The notes: generated from the letters alone by a model not told the origin. Numbered from the stretch's first letter, positions 49,850 to 59,400 are shown. The stretch: 64,000 nucleotides of DNA from Streptomyces radiopugnans (GCF_900110735.1 NZ_FOET01000002.1:1-64000), one strand, 5' to 3'. Numbers and translations: made by a program.

Positions 49850-50299
49850 ATGGACACCGCTGTGTTGACTGGGGGACCGGCGATGGAACTGCTGAGCGAG
49901 GGTTTGGGGGCTCCCCATTTGCGCGCCGACTTCGACGGCCACTCAGGCACCATCGCCCAGGCCCGCGACGCGGCCGACGCCTTCCTGACGACACTGGCGG
50001 ACACCGAGCCGCCCGCGGGGGAGCGCTCGCACGACGACGTGCTGCTGGTCGTCTCCGAACTGGTCACCAACGCCGTACGCCACGCCCCCGGCCCGCTCAC
50101 CCTGTGCCTGGCGTTCACCGAGGACCGCGTGCAGGTCACCGTCCGCGACAGCGACCCGGCCCCGCCCAAGCCCCGCCAGGCGGACCTGAACAGCGGCGGG
50201 GGCGGCTTCGGCTGGTCCATCGTCGAGCGGATCGCCGACCGGCTCAGCGTCCACCCGCTGCCGGACGGCAAGGAGGTCCACGCCTTCCTGCCGTGGTGA
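49850..50299 (+). CDS. RsbW-like ATP-binding protein (anti-sigma-factor-type kinase)
   Basis: A 149-residue HATPase_c domain: VVSELVTNAVRHAPGPL is the N-box (E and N bind Mg-ATP), VTVRDSDPAPP the G1 box and GGGGFGWSIVERIADRLSV the G2 region. Actinomycetes have many such single-domain kinases; most pair with a STAS protein like the one just upstream. An internal ATG (MELLSEG, 33 bases later) is an alternative start. Confidence 0.85.
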   Translation: MDTAVLTGGPAMELLSEGLGAPHLRADFDGHSGTIAQARDAADAFLTTLADTEPPAGERSHDDVLLVVSELVTNAVRHAPGPLTLCLAFTEDRVQVTVRDSDPAPPKPRQADLNSGGGGFGWSIVERIADRLSVHPLPDGKEVHAFLPW

Positions 50300-50342
50300 A
50301 AACGGCTCCGTGCCGCCGGGGGTCCGGCTAGGTTTGACGGCC

Positions 50343-51032
50343 ATGGATTCCTTGTCCCTCCTCACCCGGACACAGCACGAACTCCAGGCCTTCCGGGCCT
50401 GTCTCGACGGGGACCTGGACGCCCCCGTCGAGCACTGCGGCGGCTGGACGCTGCGCGATCTGGCCGGGCACCTGGGCACGGGCAACCTGTGGGCGGCGGC
50501 GGCCGTGACCGAGGGGCACGGCGACCACCGGCCCCGGGTTCCCCGGGATCCGGAGGAGCTGGCGGGGTGGTTCGAGGAGACGTGCTCGGTGCTGCTGGAC
50601 GCCCTGCGGGCCGATCCCTCCGCCCCGGCCTGGACGTTCCACCCTCCGCACACGGTCGGCTTCTGGCGGCGGCGCCGCTGCCTGGAGACCCTCGTGCACC
50701 GGTGGGACGCCGAGAACGCGCTCGGCACGGCCCGTCCGCTCGACACGGAGACGGCCGCCGAGGGCGTGGCGGAGGTGTTCGACACCATGGCCCCGCGGCA
50801 GTTGGCACGGGGGCGCGCGGTCCCGCCCGGGCAGGCCGTACGCCTGGTCTCCACCGACACCGGCGCGTCGTGGGTCCACGGCCCCGGCACTCCGGTCGCC
50901 ACGGCCTCCGCCACCGCCGCGGACCTGCTGCTCATGCTGTGGGGACGCGTCCCGGGCGACGACGGGCGGATCGTGTGGGAGGGCGACCGCGCGGCCGGGC
51001 TCCGGGTCCTGGACGGCCCGCTGGTCCCCTGA
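50343..51032 (+). CDS. Maleylpyruvate-isomerase-family mycothiol-dependent enzyme (DinB-like)
   Basis: A 229-residue DinB-fold protein with the MDMPI N-terminal domain. The metal ligands are visible as His in EHCGGWTLRDLAGHLGTGN and a His in CLETLVHRWDAENALG. A C-terminal SCP2-like part follows (SWVHGPGTPVATASATAADLLLMLWGR). Family members use mycothiol in thiol-dependent isomerisation or transfer. Substrate unknown. Confidence 0.85.
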   Translation: MDSLSLLTRTQHELQAFRACLDGDLDAPVEHCGGWTLRDLAGHLGTGNLWAAAAVTEGHGDHRPRVPRDPEELAGWFEETCSVLLDALRADPSAPAWTFHPPHTVGFWRRRRCLETLVHRWDAENALGTARPLDTETAAEGVAEVFDTMAPRQLARGRAVPPGQAVRLVSTDTGASWVHGPGTPVATASATAADLLLMLWGRVPGDDGRIVWEGDRAAGLRVLDGPLVP

Positions 51033-51190
51033 CCGGGCCTCCCGTGCACGGCGCCGGCCCCCGACGCCGGCAGCGGCCGGTACGGGTTCCGGACGCCCTG
51101 CCGGATCTCCGTGATCCCCGCTCCCTGCCGGTTCCCTGTTGCGTCCCACAGGCGCATCATGGACATATGGCGTGAAACGGAGGTTCAGCC

Positions 51191-51550
51191 ATGCTGGAAG
51201 TCAAGACCACCGAGAAGCCGGACGAGCGGCGCGACTTCCCCCGTGGCCACCTCGAAGCCCTCCACCTCACCGGGCTGGACTTCGCCGTGGCCACGTTCGA
51301 GCCCGGCTGGCGCTGGTCGGAGTCGGTGGGCCCGATCGCCGGAACGGACAGCTGCCGGATCCACCACAACGGCTATGTGGTGCGGGGGCGGATGCGGCTG
51401 CGCATGGACGACGGCCAGGAGGCCGAGGTCGGGCCGGGCGACGTGTTCGTCTGCCCGCCGGGGCACGACGCCTGGGTCGTCGGCGACGAGACGGTCGTGG
51501 CGTACGACTTCGCCGGTGCCATGGCCGAGGAGTACGCCAAGGCCCGGTAG
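51191..51550 (+). CDS. Cupin-fold protein
   Basis: A 119-residue single-domain cupin: RIHHNGYVVRGRMRLRMDDGQEAEVGPGDVFVCPPGHDAWVVGDE spans both cupin motifs with several His and Glu residues for a metal. AVATFEPGWRWSESVGPIAG precedes. Followed by a small gene 22 bases later, in the same direction. Function unknown. Confidence 0.8.
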   Translation: MLEVKTTEKPDERRDFPRGHLEALHLTGLDFAVATFEPGWRWSESVGPIAGTDSCRIHHNGYVVRGRMRLRMDDGQEAEVGPGDVFVCPPGHDAWVVGDETVVAYDFAGAMAEEYAKAR

Positions 51551-51572
51551 CGACAGCCGCAGGAGGAGTCCC

Positions 51573-51866
51573 ATGACGTTCGTACAGCTCATCGAGTACG
51601 AGACGACGCACGACAAGGAGATGATGGACCTCTGGGAGCAGTGGATGCGGATGACGGAGGGCAAGCGGACCCTCTCCCGTGAGATGCACGGGCAGGACCG
51701 CGAGAACTCCACGCACTACGTGGACATCGTCGAGTTCCCCTCCTACGAGGAGGCGATGAGGAACAGCGAACTGCCCGAGACCCAGCGCATCTCCGAGCAG
51801 ATCAGGGGGCTGTGCAGCAAGGAGCCCCGCTTCGTGAACCTGGAGGTGGTCGAGGAGGTGTCCTGA
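51573..51866 (+). CDS. Small conserved-looking protein, unknown function
   Basis: A 97-residue acidic protein with AGGAGGAG before its ATG. It has no Cys and is rich in Glu and Met (MTFVQLIEYETTHDKEMMDL, HYVDIVEFPSYEEAMRNSEL), fitting a dimeric alpha-beta barrel (ferredoxin-like) fold as seen in many stand-alone monooxygenase-like or antibiotic-biosynthesis-type proteins. Paired with the cupin gene. Confidence 0.7.
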   Translation: MTFVQLIEYETTHDKEMMDLWEQWMRMTEGKRTLSREMHGQDRENSTHYVDIVEFPSYEEAMRNSELPETQRISEQIRGLCSKEPRFVNLEVVEEVS

Positions 51867-52055
51867 CCGCGCCGCCGGCGGGCCCCGGGCCCGCCGGCCG
51901 TCCGTGCCCGCGCCGTACCGGCCCGTGACACACCCCGGCGGCGCCGGACCGCGCTCCGGGGCCTGGAAGGCCGGGCCCGCACCCTCGCCGACGGCACGCC
52001 CACACCCTTCCTCGACGGCGGAACCACCGGATCCGCTGAACCCCGGGACAGCATG

Positions 52056-52090
52056 CGAGGGGGCCCTCCGGGATCCGGAGGGCCCCCTCG
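52056..52090. terminator. Bidirectional terminator
   Basis: CGAGGGGGCCCTCCGG (52056-52071) pairs perfectly with 52075-52090 around GAT, a 16-bp stem. It lies between converging genes. Confidence 0.85.
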
Positions 52091-52160
52091 TACGCTGCCG
52101 CCTCGTGTGCCGCCGCGACGCCGCGGTGCGGTCGAGCGCGGTCGGGCCGGTGCGGTCCGG

Positions 52161-52721
52161 TCAGGCGGCGGACGGCGCGGCGGCGGCCGAGACCTTGCCG
52201 AGGACCTCGACGAGCTGCCCGGTGACCTCGGCGTCGTCGGCCGGGTGGGCCTCGGCGAAGCGCACGACCGAGTTGGGGATGGAGAGCTTCACGTCCTCCA
52301 GCACGGTGGCGCCCGCGATGCCCGCGGCCTTGCGGGCCTCGTCCTGCGCCCACACGCCGCCGTACTGCCCGAAGGCGGTGCCGATGACGGCCACCGGCTT
52401 GCCGGACAGGGCGCCGGCGCCGTAGGGGCGGGAGAGCCAGTCGATCGCGTTCTTCAGCACGGCCGGGATGGTGCCGTTGTACTCGGGCGAGAACAGCAGG
52501 AAGGCGTCGGCTCCGCCGGCCACCTCGCGCAGCCGCGCGGCCTCGGCGGGCACGGAGCCCTCGACATCGACGTCCTCGTTGTAGAAGGGCAGGTCGCCCA
52601 GCCCCTCGTGGAGGACGATCTCGACGCCCTCGGGGGCGTGCTTCACGGCGGCCTCGGCCAGCTGGCGGTTGTGCGAACCGGAGCGGAGGCTGCCGACGAG
52701 GGCGAGGATACGGACGGACAT
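52161..52721 (-). CDS. NAD(P)H-dependent FMN reductase / quinone-reductase family protein
   Basis: A 186-residue flavodoxin-like reductase: ILALVGSLRSGSHNRQLAEAA binds the FMN phosphate, FLLFSPEYNGTIPAVLKNAIDWLSRP is the family hallmark, and VAVIGTAFGQYGG follows. Members reduce FMN, quinones, azo dyes or chromate. It diverges from a TetR regulator and twin GGACCGTGGTCC operators cover its promoter, so it is probably the regulator's target. Confidence 0.9.
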   Translation of the reverse strand: MSVRILALVGSLRSGSHNRQLAEAAVKHAPEGVEIVLHEGLGDLPFYNEDVDVEGSVPAEAARLREVAGGADAFLLFSPEYNGTIPAVLKNAIDWLSRPYGAGALSGKPVAVIGTAFGQYGGVWAQDEARKAAGIAGATVLEDVKLSIPNSVVRFAEAHPADDAEVTGQLVEVLGKVSAAAAPSAA

Positions 52722-52760
52722 GACGTCTCCCGGGGAGTCGGAAAGGAGTGGAGCGGTAAA

Positions 52761-52809
52761 CGGACCGTGGTCCGAATACTTTCTAGCACGCTAACCGGAC
52801 CGTGGTCCA
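52761..52809. promoter_or_regulatory. Twin TetR operators in the FMN-reductase/TetR divergent promoter
   Basis: The palindrome CGGACCGTGGTCCG at 52761-52774 is repeated as CGGACCGTGGTCCA at 52796-52809, 35 bases apart. Both are in the divergent promoter region; TAGCACGCTA between them is a further small dyad. Confidence 0.78.
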
Positions 52810-52839
52810 TTTTCTTCCCGCAGGGGTACGCTGAGGTTC

Positions 52840-53514
52840 GTGACCCCAACCGCGCCGCCCGACGACGAACAAGGCCACTCCGGGCAGACGGCCGAACAGG
52901 CCACCGAGCAGGCCGCCGGGCAGCCGCTACTGCCGCTGGCCGGCCAGACGCCCCCCATGCGCGCGGACGCGGCCCGCAACCGGACGCGTCTGCTGGAGGC
53001 CGCCGCCCGGCTGGTGGCCGAGCGCGGTCCGGAGCACCTGACCATGGAGGCGGTCGCGGCGGCCGCCTCGGTCGGCAAGGGGACGGTCTTCCGGCGCTTC
53101 GGCGACCGGGGCGGTCTGCTCATGGCCCTCCTGGACCACTCCGAGCGCCTCTACCAGGAGTCCTTCCTCACCGGCCCCCCGCCGCTGGGCCCCGGGGCGC
53201 CCCCCGTGCGGCGGCTGGAGGAGTTCGGCATCGCCACGCTCAGGCACCTGGCCGCCCACCGCGCCCTGCTGCTGGCCGCCGAGCCGGAGGCGTGCAGGCG
53301 CTTCGAGCCCCCGCCCCGCCGTCTGGTCCTCACCCACCTCACCGCGCTGCTGCGCGAGGCGGACGTCGGCGGCGACGCCGAACTGCTCGCCCACACCCTC
53401 GCGAGCCACCTGGACGTCGCGCTCCTGCACCACCTCACCCGGCGGCGCGGCATGCCGCTGGACCGCCTGGAGGCCGGCTGGCTCGACCTGGTCGCCCGCG
53501 TCACCCGCACCTGA
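52840..53514 (+). CDS. TetR-family transcriptional regulator
   Basis: A 224-residue regulator. After an acidic N-terminal tail (~40 residues), the helix-turn-helix is RTRLLEAAARLVAERGPEHLTMEAVAAAASVGKGTVFRRFGDRGGLL (split here only by context). The C-terminal ligand domain follows (AEPEACRRFEPPPRRLV). GTG start at 52840 lies close to the operators, consistent with autoregulation. Ligand unknown; probably an oxidised or electrophilic compound handled by the reductase. Confidence 0.88.
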   Translation: MTPTAPPDDEQGHSGQTAEQATEQAAGQPLLPLAGQTPPMRADAARNRTRLLEAAARLVAERGPEHLTMEAVAAAASVGKGTVFRRFGDRGGLLMALLDHSERLYQESFLTGPPPLGPGAPPVRRLEEFGIATLRHLAAHRALLLAAEPEACRRFEPPPRRLVLTHLTALLREADVGGDAELLAHTLASHLDVALLHHLTRRRGMPLDRLEAGWLDLVARVTRT

Positions 53515-53590
53515 CCCGCCGTACGGCACCGCACCGGCCCGTGCGGCACCACACGGCACCGCACGGCACCGGCCCGTCCCGGTCACGGGC

Positions 53591-54223
53591 TCAGTGCCCC
53601 CGGTCGATCCACTCCTGGAGGTGGGGCGCCTCGGCGCCGATGGTGGTGGACTCGCCGTGGCCGGTGCGCACCACCGTCTCCGGCGGGAGGGTGAGCAGCC
53701 TGTCGCGGATGGAGTCGATGATGGTCGGGAAGTGGGAGAAGGACCGCCCCGTGGCTCCGGGTCCGCCGGCGAAGAGTGTGTCGCCGGTGAAGACCGTGCC
53801 CAGCGCCGGGGCGTACAGGCAGACCGCGCCGGGTGCGTGGCCGGGGGTGTGCAGCACCGTCAGCCCGGTGCCGGCGACGGTGAGCGTCCGGCCGTCCGCC
53901 AGTTCCCCGTCCGGCGCCCGGCCGGGGTGGGTCAGGTCCCACAGCGGCCGGTCGTCGGGGTGGAGGAGGACGGGCGCGCCGGTGGCCTCGGCCAGGGCCG
54001 GGGCGGCGTCGATGTGGTCGTCGTGGGCGTGGGTGCACACGATGGCGGTCAGCCGCCGCCCGCCCAGCGCGCGGGCGATGGCGTCGGCGTCGTGGGCGGC
54101 GTCGACGACCAGCGCCTCGTCCTCGTCGCCGACGATCCAGACGTTGTTGTCCACCTCCCAGGTGCCGCCGTCCAGGGAGAAGGTGCCGGAGGTGGTCAGA
54201 TGGTCGACGCGGACGGTGCTCAC
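53591..54223 (-). CDS. Metallo-beta-lactamase-fold hydrolase (glyoxalase II-like)
   Basis: A 210-residue MBL protein: [18 protein letters not shown] holds the HxHxDH zinc motif, [15 protein letters not shown] and [18 protein letters not shown] the later ligands, and [12 protein letters not shown] the last His. It is translationally coupled (GTGA) behind the mycothiol-dependent dehydrogenase, so it probably hydrolyses a mycothiol thioester such as formyl-mycothiol in formaldehyde detoxification. Confidence 0.88.
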   Translation of the reverse strand: MSTVRVDHLTTSGTFSLDGGTWEVDNNVWIVGDEDEALVVDAAHDADAIARALGGRRLTAIVCTHAHDDHIDAAPALAEATGAPVLLHPDDRPLWDLTHPGRAPDGELADGRTLTVAGTGLTVLHTPGHAPGAVCLYAPALGTVFTGDTLFAGGPGATGRSFSHFPTIIDSIRDRLLTLPPETVVRTGHGESTTIGAEAPHLQEWIDRGH

Positions 54224-55305
54224 AGGACCACCACCGAACGCAGCACGTCGCCGGCCTCCATACGGTCGAACGCCTCCTCCACGCCGTCCAGCGCGATGGT
54301 CTCGCTGACGAACGCGTCCAGGTCCAGCCGCCCCTGGAGGTAGAGGTCGATGAGCATGGGGAAGTCGCGGGAGGGCAGGCAGTCGCCGTACCAGGACGAC
54401 TTCAGCGCCCCGCCCCGGCCGAAGACGTCCAGCAGCGGCAGCTCCAGCCTCATCTCGGGGGTGGGCACCCCCACCAGCACCACCGTCCCGGCCAGATCCC
54501 GGGCGTAGAAGGCCTGCCGGTAGGTCTCGGGGACGCCGACGGCGTCGATGACCACGTCCGCGCCGAACCCTCCGGTCAGCTCCCGCACCGCCTCCACCGG
54601 GTCGTTCTCGCGGGAGTTGACGGTGTGGGTGGCGCCCAGCTTCCGGGCTGTGGCCAGCTTGCGGTCGTCGATGTCGACGGCGATGATCCGCGAGGCTCCG
54701 GCCAGATTGGCGCCCATCACCGACGCCCCTCCCACCCCGCCGCAGCCGATGACGGCCACGCTGTCGCCGCGCTGGACGTTCCCGGTGTTCAGCGCGGCGC
54801 CGAGGCCGGCCATCACACCGCAGCCCAGCAGGCCGGCGACGGCCGCCGACGCGGCCGGGTCGACCTTGGTGCACTGCCCGGCGTGGACCAGGGTCTTGTC
54901 CGCGAACGCCCCGATGCCCAGCGCCGCGGACAGTTCGGCGCCTCCCTCCAGCGTCATCCTCTGCGCGGCGTTGTGGGTGGCGAAGCAGTACCAGGGCCGC
55001 CCGCGGCGGCAGGCGCGGCACTGCCCGCACACCGCCCGCCAGTTCAGGATCACGAAGTCGCCGGGTTCCACCTCGGTCACGCCCTCGCCGACCGACTCCA
55101 CCACGCCCGCGGCCTCGTGCCCCAGCAGGAACGGGAAGTCTTCGGAGATGCCGCCCTGGCGGTAGTGCAGGTCGGTGTGGCACACCCCGCACGCCTGCAC
55201 CTTCACCACCGCCTCGCCGGGACCGGGGTCGGGTACCACGACCGTCTCGACGGTGACCGGCTCGTTCTTCCGCCGGGCGATGACCGCCCGCACCTTCTGT
55301 GACAC
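54220..55305 (-). CDS. S-(hydroxymethyl)mycothiol dehydrogenase
   Basis: A 361-residue zinc-dependent alcohol dehydrogenase, the family's normal length. [31 protein letters not shown] carries the catalytic zinc ligands, [20 protein letters not shown] the four structural Cys, and [22 protein letters not shown] the NAD site. The sequence matches mycothiol-dependent formaldehyde dehydrogenases, which also act as nitrosothiol reductases. GTG start at 55305. Operon with the MBL hydrolase. Confidence 0.92.
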   Translation of the reverse strand: MSQKVRAVIARRKNEPVTVETVVVPDPGPGEAVVKVQACGVCHTDLHYRQGGISEDFPFLLGHEAAGVVESVGEGVTEVEPGDFVILNWRAVCGQCRACRRGRPWYCFATHNAAQRMTLEGGAELSAALGIGAFADKTLVHAGQCTKVDPAASAAVAGLLGCGVMAGLGAALNTGNVQRGDSVAVIGCGGVGGASVMGANLAGASRIIAVDIDDRKLATARKLGATHTVNSRENDPVEAVRELTGGFGADVVIDAVGVPETYRQAFYARDLAGTVVLVGVPTPEMRLELPLLDVFGRGGALKSSWYGDCLPSRDFPMLIDLYLQGRLDLDAFVSETIALDGVEEAFDRMEAGDVLRSVVVL

Positions 55306-55706
55306 GTCTTCGCAGCCTCTCCTGTGCTCAGGAAGTCCTCCGGCCCGCCGCGGCGGCGGGCCCGATTCCACCGCTACCCCGAACCTCCCCCGCCGACCCG
55401 CCGACCCGCCGCTCCACCCGCGGCGGGTACGCGGGGGTGCCACCCGGGCGGAAGGCGTCCCCGCGACCGGCCTCCGGGAACCGGGAACCGGGAGCCGGGA
55501 GCCGGGGACCGGCGGCCGTCCGGTTCCGCCGAACGCACAGCCCCGGTCCTGTAGTGTTGCCGCTCCGCGACACAGTGCGACGCGAGGGGGTGAGACCGGT
55601 CGACGCCAGGTCAGGCAGGGCTCTCTCGTCCCGCGGTCCCGCGCAGGTGCCGGTTTCCCGGCGCGGTTGATCGCGAGAGCGCCCTTCGGCATCCCGAAAG
55701 GCCCTC
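55306..55706. other. 401-base divergent intergenic region with heptamer repeat
   Basis: No gene supported. It contains a tandem heptamer array at 55475-55516 (CGGGAAC twice, CGGGAGC twice, then CGGGGAC and CGGCGGC). GCGAGGGGGTG near 55582 and TAGTGT at 55553 suggest a rightward promoter area. Confidence 0.55.
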
Positions 55707-56558
55707 ATGTCCCATCCCTCTTCCTCCTCCCCTTCCGCCGTTCCTTCCCCCCTGTCCTCTCTGTCCCCCCTGCCCACCGTCGCCGCGCGGCTCCGGGCCG
55801 CAGGCTGCGTCTTCGCCGAGGACGAGGCGCGGCTGATGCTGTCCGCCGCCCGCACCCCCGATGAGCTCGCCGCCATGGTGGAGCGCCGGGCGGGCGGTCT
55901 GCCGCTCGAACACGTCCTGGGCTGGGCGGAGTTCTGCGGTCTGCGTATCGCCGTGGAGCCCGGGGTCTTCGTGCCCCGCCGCCGTACCGGGTTCCTCGCC
56001 CGGCGGGCCGCGGCGCTCGCCGGGCGGCGGCGCGACGCCGTCGTCGTCGATCTGTGCTGCGGTTCGGGCGCGGTGGGCGCCGCGGTGGCGGCGGCCGTGG
56101 AGGGGGTGGAGCTGCACGCCTCCGACATCGATCCGGCCGCGGTGCGCTGTGCGCGCCGCAACGTCGCCCCCGCGGGGGGCCGGGTGTACCAGGGCGACCT
56201 GTACACCCCGCTGCCCGCCGAGCTGCGCGGCCGCGTCGACGTGCTGGTCGTCAACGCGCCCTATGTGCCCACCGGCGAGATGGGGCTGCTGCCGGCGGAG
56301 GCCCGCGAGCACGAACCGCCGTCGGCGCTCGACGGCGGGCCGGACGGGCTCGGCGTGCAGCGGCGGGTGATCGAGGAGGCGCCGCGGTGGCTGGCGCCGG
56401 ACGGGCACCTGCTGGTGGAGACGGGCGGGCGCCAGGCGCCGCGGACGGCGGAAGCCGTCGCGCGGGCCGGGCTGGTGCCGCGGACGGCCGTCTGCGAGGA
56501 GTTGTACGCCACCGTCGTCATCGGCTCCCCGGCCGGCGACGGGCTGCGGCGGGCCTGA
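55707..56558 (+). CDS. HemK/PrmC-like protein-(glutamine-N5) methyltransferase homologue
   Basis: A 283-residue SAM methyltransferase of the HemK family: PLEHVLGWAEFCGLRIAVEPGVFVPRRRTGFLARRA matches the N-terminal linker, VVVDLCCGSGAVGAAVAAA the SAM loop and LHASDIDPAAVRCARRN the ribose-binding region. The catalytic NPPY motif reads NAPYVP. A Ser/Pro-rich N-terminus precedes. This is probably a second, divergent family member rather than PrmC proper, because prfA, rho or sua5 neighbours are absent. Confidence 0.85.
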   Translation: MSHPSSSSPSAVPSPLSSLSPLPTVAARLRAAGCVFAEDEARLMLSAARTPDELAAMVERRAGGLPLEHVLGWAEFCGLRIAVEPGVFVPRRRTGFLARRAAALAGRRRDAVVVDLCCGSGAVGAAVAAAVEGVELHASDIDPAAVRCARRNVAPAGGRVYQGDLYTPLPAELRGRVDVLVVNAPYVPTGEMGLLPAEAREHEPPSALDGGPDGLGVQRRVIEEAPRWLAPDGHLLVETGGRQAPRTAEAVARAGLVPRTAVCEELYATVVIGSPAGDGLRRA

Positions 56559-56588
56559 GCACGGGGGCTGACGGCGGGAACTGACGGC

Positions 56589-56629
56589 GGAGGGCCGGGA
56601 CGCCCCGGTGCGGGGCGCCCCGGCCCTCC
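56589..56629. terminator. Bidirectional terminator, HemK-like / GH9
   Basis: An 18-bp stem (56589-56606 with 56612-56629, one mismatch) with a five-base loop between converging genes. Confidence 0.82.
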
Positions 56630-56658
56630 GGTCGGTGGCGCGCGGTCGAGGTGTCAGG

Positions 56659-59328
56659 TCACTTGACCGTGCACGCCTTCCCGTTCAGGGAGAAGGCGGC
56701 CGGGTCGGCCGCCTGGCCGGCGGAGGTCCCGTTGAAGCCGAAGTTCACGGAGCCGTTCATCGGGATGGTGGTGTTCCACTGCGCCGGCTTGGCGACGACG
56801 TTCCGCCCGGTCTGGACGACCTGGGCGTTCCACGCCTGGGTGATCTTCTGGTCGTCGGCGAAGGCCCAGGTCAGCTCCCAGCCGCTGAGCGTGGCGGTGC
56901 CGGTGTTCTTCACCGTCACATTGGTGCTGAAGCCGCTGTTCCACCGGTTGGAGGAGTAGGTCACCTCGCAGGAGGGCGTCTCGCCCGGTTCCTCGCCGCC
57001 CGGGTCCTCGCCGTTGCCGCCCTGGCCGAGGTCGTCGAGGTAGGAGGCGATCCAGGCCAGCGGGGCGTTCCAGTTGATGGTGATCTCGTTGGTGGCCCAG
57101 GACTCGATGTGGTCGATGTAGCACATCGCCGGGGCGCAGCCCTGGAGCTTGTCCTGGGCGATCGGGTCCTGGATCTCGACGTTCGGGCCGCCCGCGACGG
57201 AGCCGGGCGCCGGGTTGGGCAGGTCGGGGTCGAGCTGGTTGGCCCAGAACCGGTGGTGCTGGTTGCGCGAGTCGCGTTCGCCGTAGCCGGTGACGTAGGA
57301 CTGGTTGAGCGGGTTGCGGCCCAGCAGGTAGTCCATGCCGCGCAGCACCGCGTCGCGGTAGGCGGCCTCGCCGGTCAGGTCGTGCGCGGTGGCCAGGACC
57401 ACCATGTTGTTGAGGACCTGGCTGTTGGAGCCCCACACGTAGTGGTTGTCCTGCGGGGCGTAGGGCACGCCGTAGGCGGCGCCGCGGGAGTCGGCGGCGT
57501 AGCCGTCGGCGGCCTCGGTGACCATGGCGCGCACACCCCTGAGCTGGGCGTCGGTCAGGTCGTTGGGCACGGTGGCCAGGCTGAGCGCGCCCAGGCCGGC
57601 GGTGGCGCCCCAGGACATGCCGCCGCGCGGGAAGACGGCGTCGGTGTCGCCGTGCAGCGGAGAGTTCAGGACCTCCTGGCGGTAGGTGTCCTCACCGGTG
57701 GTGACGAACAGCTCGGCCGCGGCCCAGTAGAACTCGTCGCTCACGTCGTTGTCGCTGTAGGCGCCGCCGCCGGTGCCGTCGTTGGGGTCGGCGAGCACGT
57801 CCGGGTGCGCCTTGGCGGCGGCCCAGGCGGTCTCGGCGGCGTCCAGGCACTTCGCGGCGAAGTCCGCGTCGTACTCCTCGAACAGGCGGGCGCACTGGGC
57901 GGCGGAGGCGGCCACGTTGAGGGTGGCGGCGGTGGACGGCGCGTGCAGCTCGCGCGGCTGCGGGTCCTGGTGCGGCAGCAGCGGCAGTCCGGTCCACTGC
58001 CTGTCGTGGATCTTGTGGTGCGCCATGCCGGCGAGTTCCTCGCCCTCGGGCACCATCATCCGCATCATGAAGTCCATCTGCCAGCGGGCCTCGTCCAGTA
58101 CGTCCGGGACGCCGTTGCCGCGCTCGGGGACGCGGAGCTTCCCGTCGCCGAGCTCGGCGCCGTCGGCGCCCTCGGCGGTGAGGGTGCGCTCGTAGTTGGA
58201 CATCACCTGGGCGACGGAGATGCCGCCGTTGACGACGTACTTGCCGTGGTCACCGGCGTCGTACCAGCCGCCGGAGACGTCGAGGGTGTAGTCGCACAGA
58301 CCCTCCTGGCACGGGACCTCGGTGTCGCCCTGGTTGGGCGCGGCGCCGACGTGCCCGGCGGGGCGGGCGTACTCCTCGCCCACCAGGTCGGCGTCGATCT
58401 CGATGCCGCTGCGGTTGTGGTAGAAGTACGCGAGCGCGTCCGAGCGCAGCGAGGAGTACAGGTCGTCGCCGATGTCGAAGGGCTCGCTGGTCTCGCCGTC
58501 GATGGTGACGGTGTAGCCCTCGCCCGCCTCGTCGAAGTCGCCGAAGTCGAAGGTGTGGACGTTCTGGCGGGAGGTCGGGTCGACGCCCTTGGGGGTGGTG
58601 GTGCCGGACGCCTTCTCGGTGCCGTCGGCGTCCTTGAGCGTCCAGGTCAGGGCCGAGGTCTTGTCGGTGACGAAGGTGCCGTTCTTGGGCCCCTCGGTGA
58701 GGTAGCCGACCTGGTTGACGCGCACCGGTGAGCCGGTGTCGGGCTCGTAGACGGGCGGCTCGGCGCCGCCGGTGAGCGAGACGTCGTCCAGACAGAAGGT
58801 GTACGCCTGCTCGCTGCCGCCGATCTGGAAGGCGAGCTGGGCGGCCTCGTGGTCGGCCTTCGCGGTGAAGACGTGGCTGAAGGTCTTCGCCTCCGCGCCG
58901 ATCTGGTCGGCCGAGGCGTGCTCGGTGGTCCAGGGCTCGGTGGCCATCTGCACGTTGGTGCGGACGGTGATCGGCTCGCTGGCGCTGGCGGTGAAGCTCA
59001 GCTCGTAGCCCTCGCCCGCGGTGAGCGGGATGTCGTTCTGCCCGACGATGGCGTCCCAGGGGTTCTCCGTGCCGGCGGGCACCTCGGCGCACAGCCGGCC
59101 GTCCACGACCTCGCCGGGGCTGTTCTCCGTCCACCACCAGCCGGTGGTGCCGTTCGAGAAGTCGCCGTTGGCGATCAGTTCGGGGCCGTCGGCTGACTCG
59201 GCCGCGAACACGGGGGCGGTCAGGGCGCCGGCCAGCAGTCCGGCGGCGGCCACGGCGCCCAGCACGCGGCGCCTGCCGCGGCGCGGGCGGCCCGCCGCCG
59301 GGTGCTGAGGGGGCGGATGAGGTGTCAC
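56659..59328 (-). CDS. Secreted CBM4-Ig-GH9-CBM2 cellulase
   Basis: An 889-residue secreted cellulase. Tat-like or Sec signal (RRGRRRVLGAVAAAGLLAGALTAPVFA), a CBM4-like module (NGDFSNGTTGWWW, ~50-190), a CelD-type Ig domain (SPVRVNQVGYLTEGPKNGTFV), the GH9 barrel with catalytic aspartates in GGWYDAGDHGKYV (~residue 360), TGYGERDSRNQHHRFW and the acid in ATNEITINWNAPLAW, then a linker and CBM2 ending SLNGKACTVK. GTG start at 59328 with AAGGA. A perfect CebR box lies 73 bases upstream. Confidence 0.94.
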   Translation of the reverse strand: MTPHPPPQHPAAGRPRRGRRRVLGAVAAAGLLAGALTAPVFAAESADGPELIANGDFSNGTTGWWWTENSPGEVVDGRLCAEVPAGTENPWDAIVGQNDIPLTAGEGYELSFTASASEPITVRTNVQMATEPWTTEHASADQIGAEAKTFSHVFTAKADHEAAQLAFQIGGSEQAYTFCLDDVSLTGGAEPPVYEPDTGSPVRVNQVGYLTEGPKNGTFVTDKTSALTWTLKDADGTEKASGTTTPKGVDPTSRQNVHTFDFGDFDEAGEGYTVTIDGETSEPFDIGDDLYSSLRSDALAYFYHNRSGIEIDADLVGEEYARPAGHVGAAPNQGDTEVPCQEGLCDYTLDVSGGWYDAGDHGKYVVNGGISVAQVMSNYERTLTAEGADGAELGDGKLRVPERGNGVPDVLDEARWQMDFMMRMMVPEGEELAGMAHHKIHDRQWTGLPLLPHQDPQPRELHAPSTAATLNVAASAAQCARLFEEYDADFAAKCLDAAETAWAAAKAHPDVLADPNDGTGGGAYSDNDVSDEFYWAAAELFVTTGEDTYRQEVLNSPLHGDTDAVFPRGGMSWGATAGLGALSLATVPNDLTDAQLRGVRAMVTEAADGYAADSRGAAYGVPYAPQDNHYVWGSNSQVLNNMVVLATAHDLTGEAAYRDAVLRGMDYLLGRNPLNQSYVTGYGERDSRNQHHRFWANQLDPDLPNPAPGSVAGGPNVEIQDPIAQDKLQGCAPAMCYIDHIESWATNEITINWNAPLAWIASYLDDLGQGGNGEDPGGEEPGETPSCEVTYSSNRWNSGFSTNVTVKNTGTATLSGWELTWAFADDQKITQAWNAQVVQTGRNVVAKPAQWNTTIPMNGSVNFGFNGTSAGQAADPAAFSLNGKACTVK

Positions 59329-59400
59329 AGTTCGGTCCTTCCGGCGTGGGAAAACGGACGGGGCGACGCGACGGCATGACGAGACGCGCCCCACAAGACC

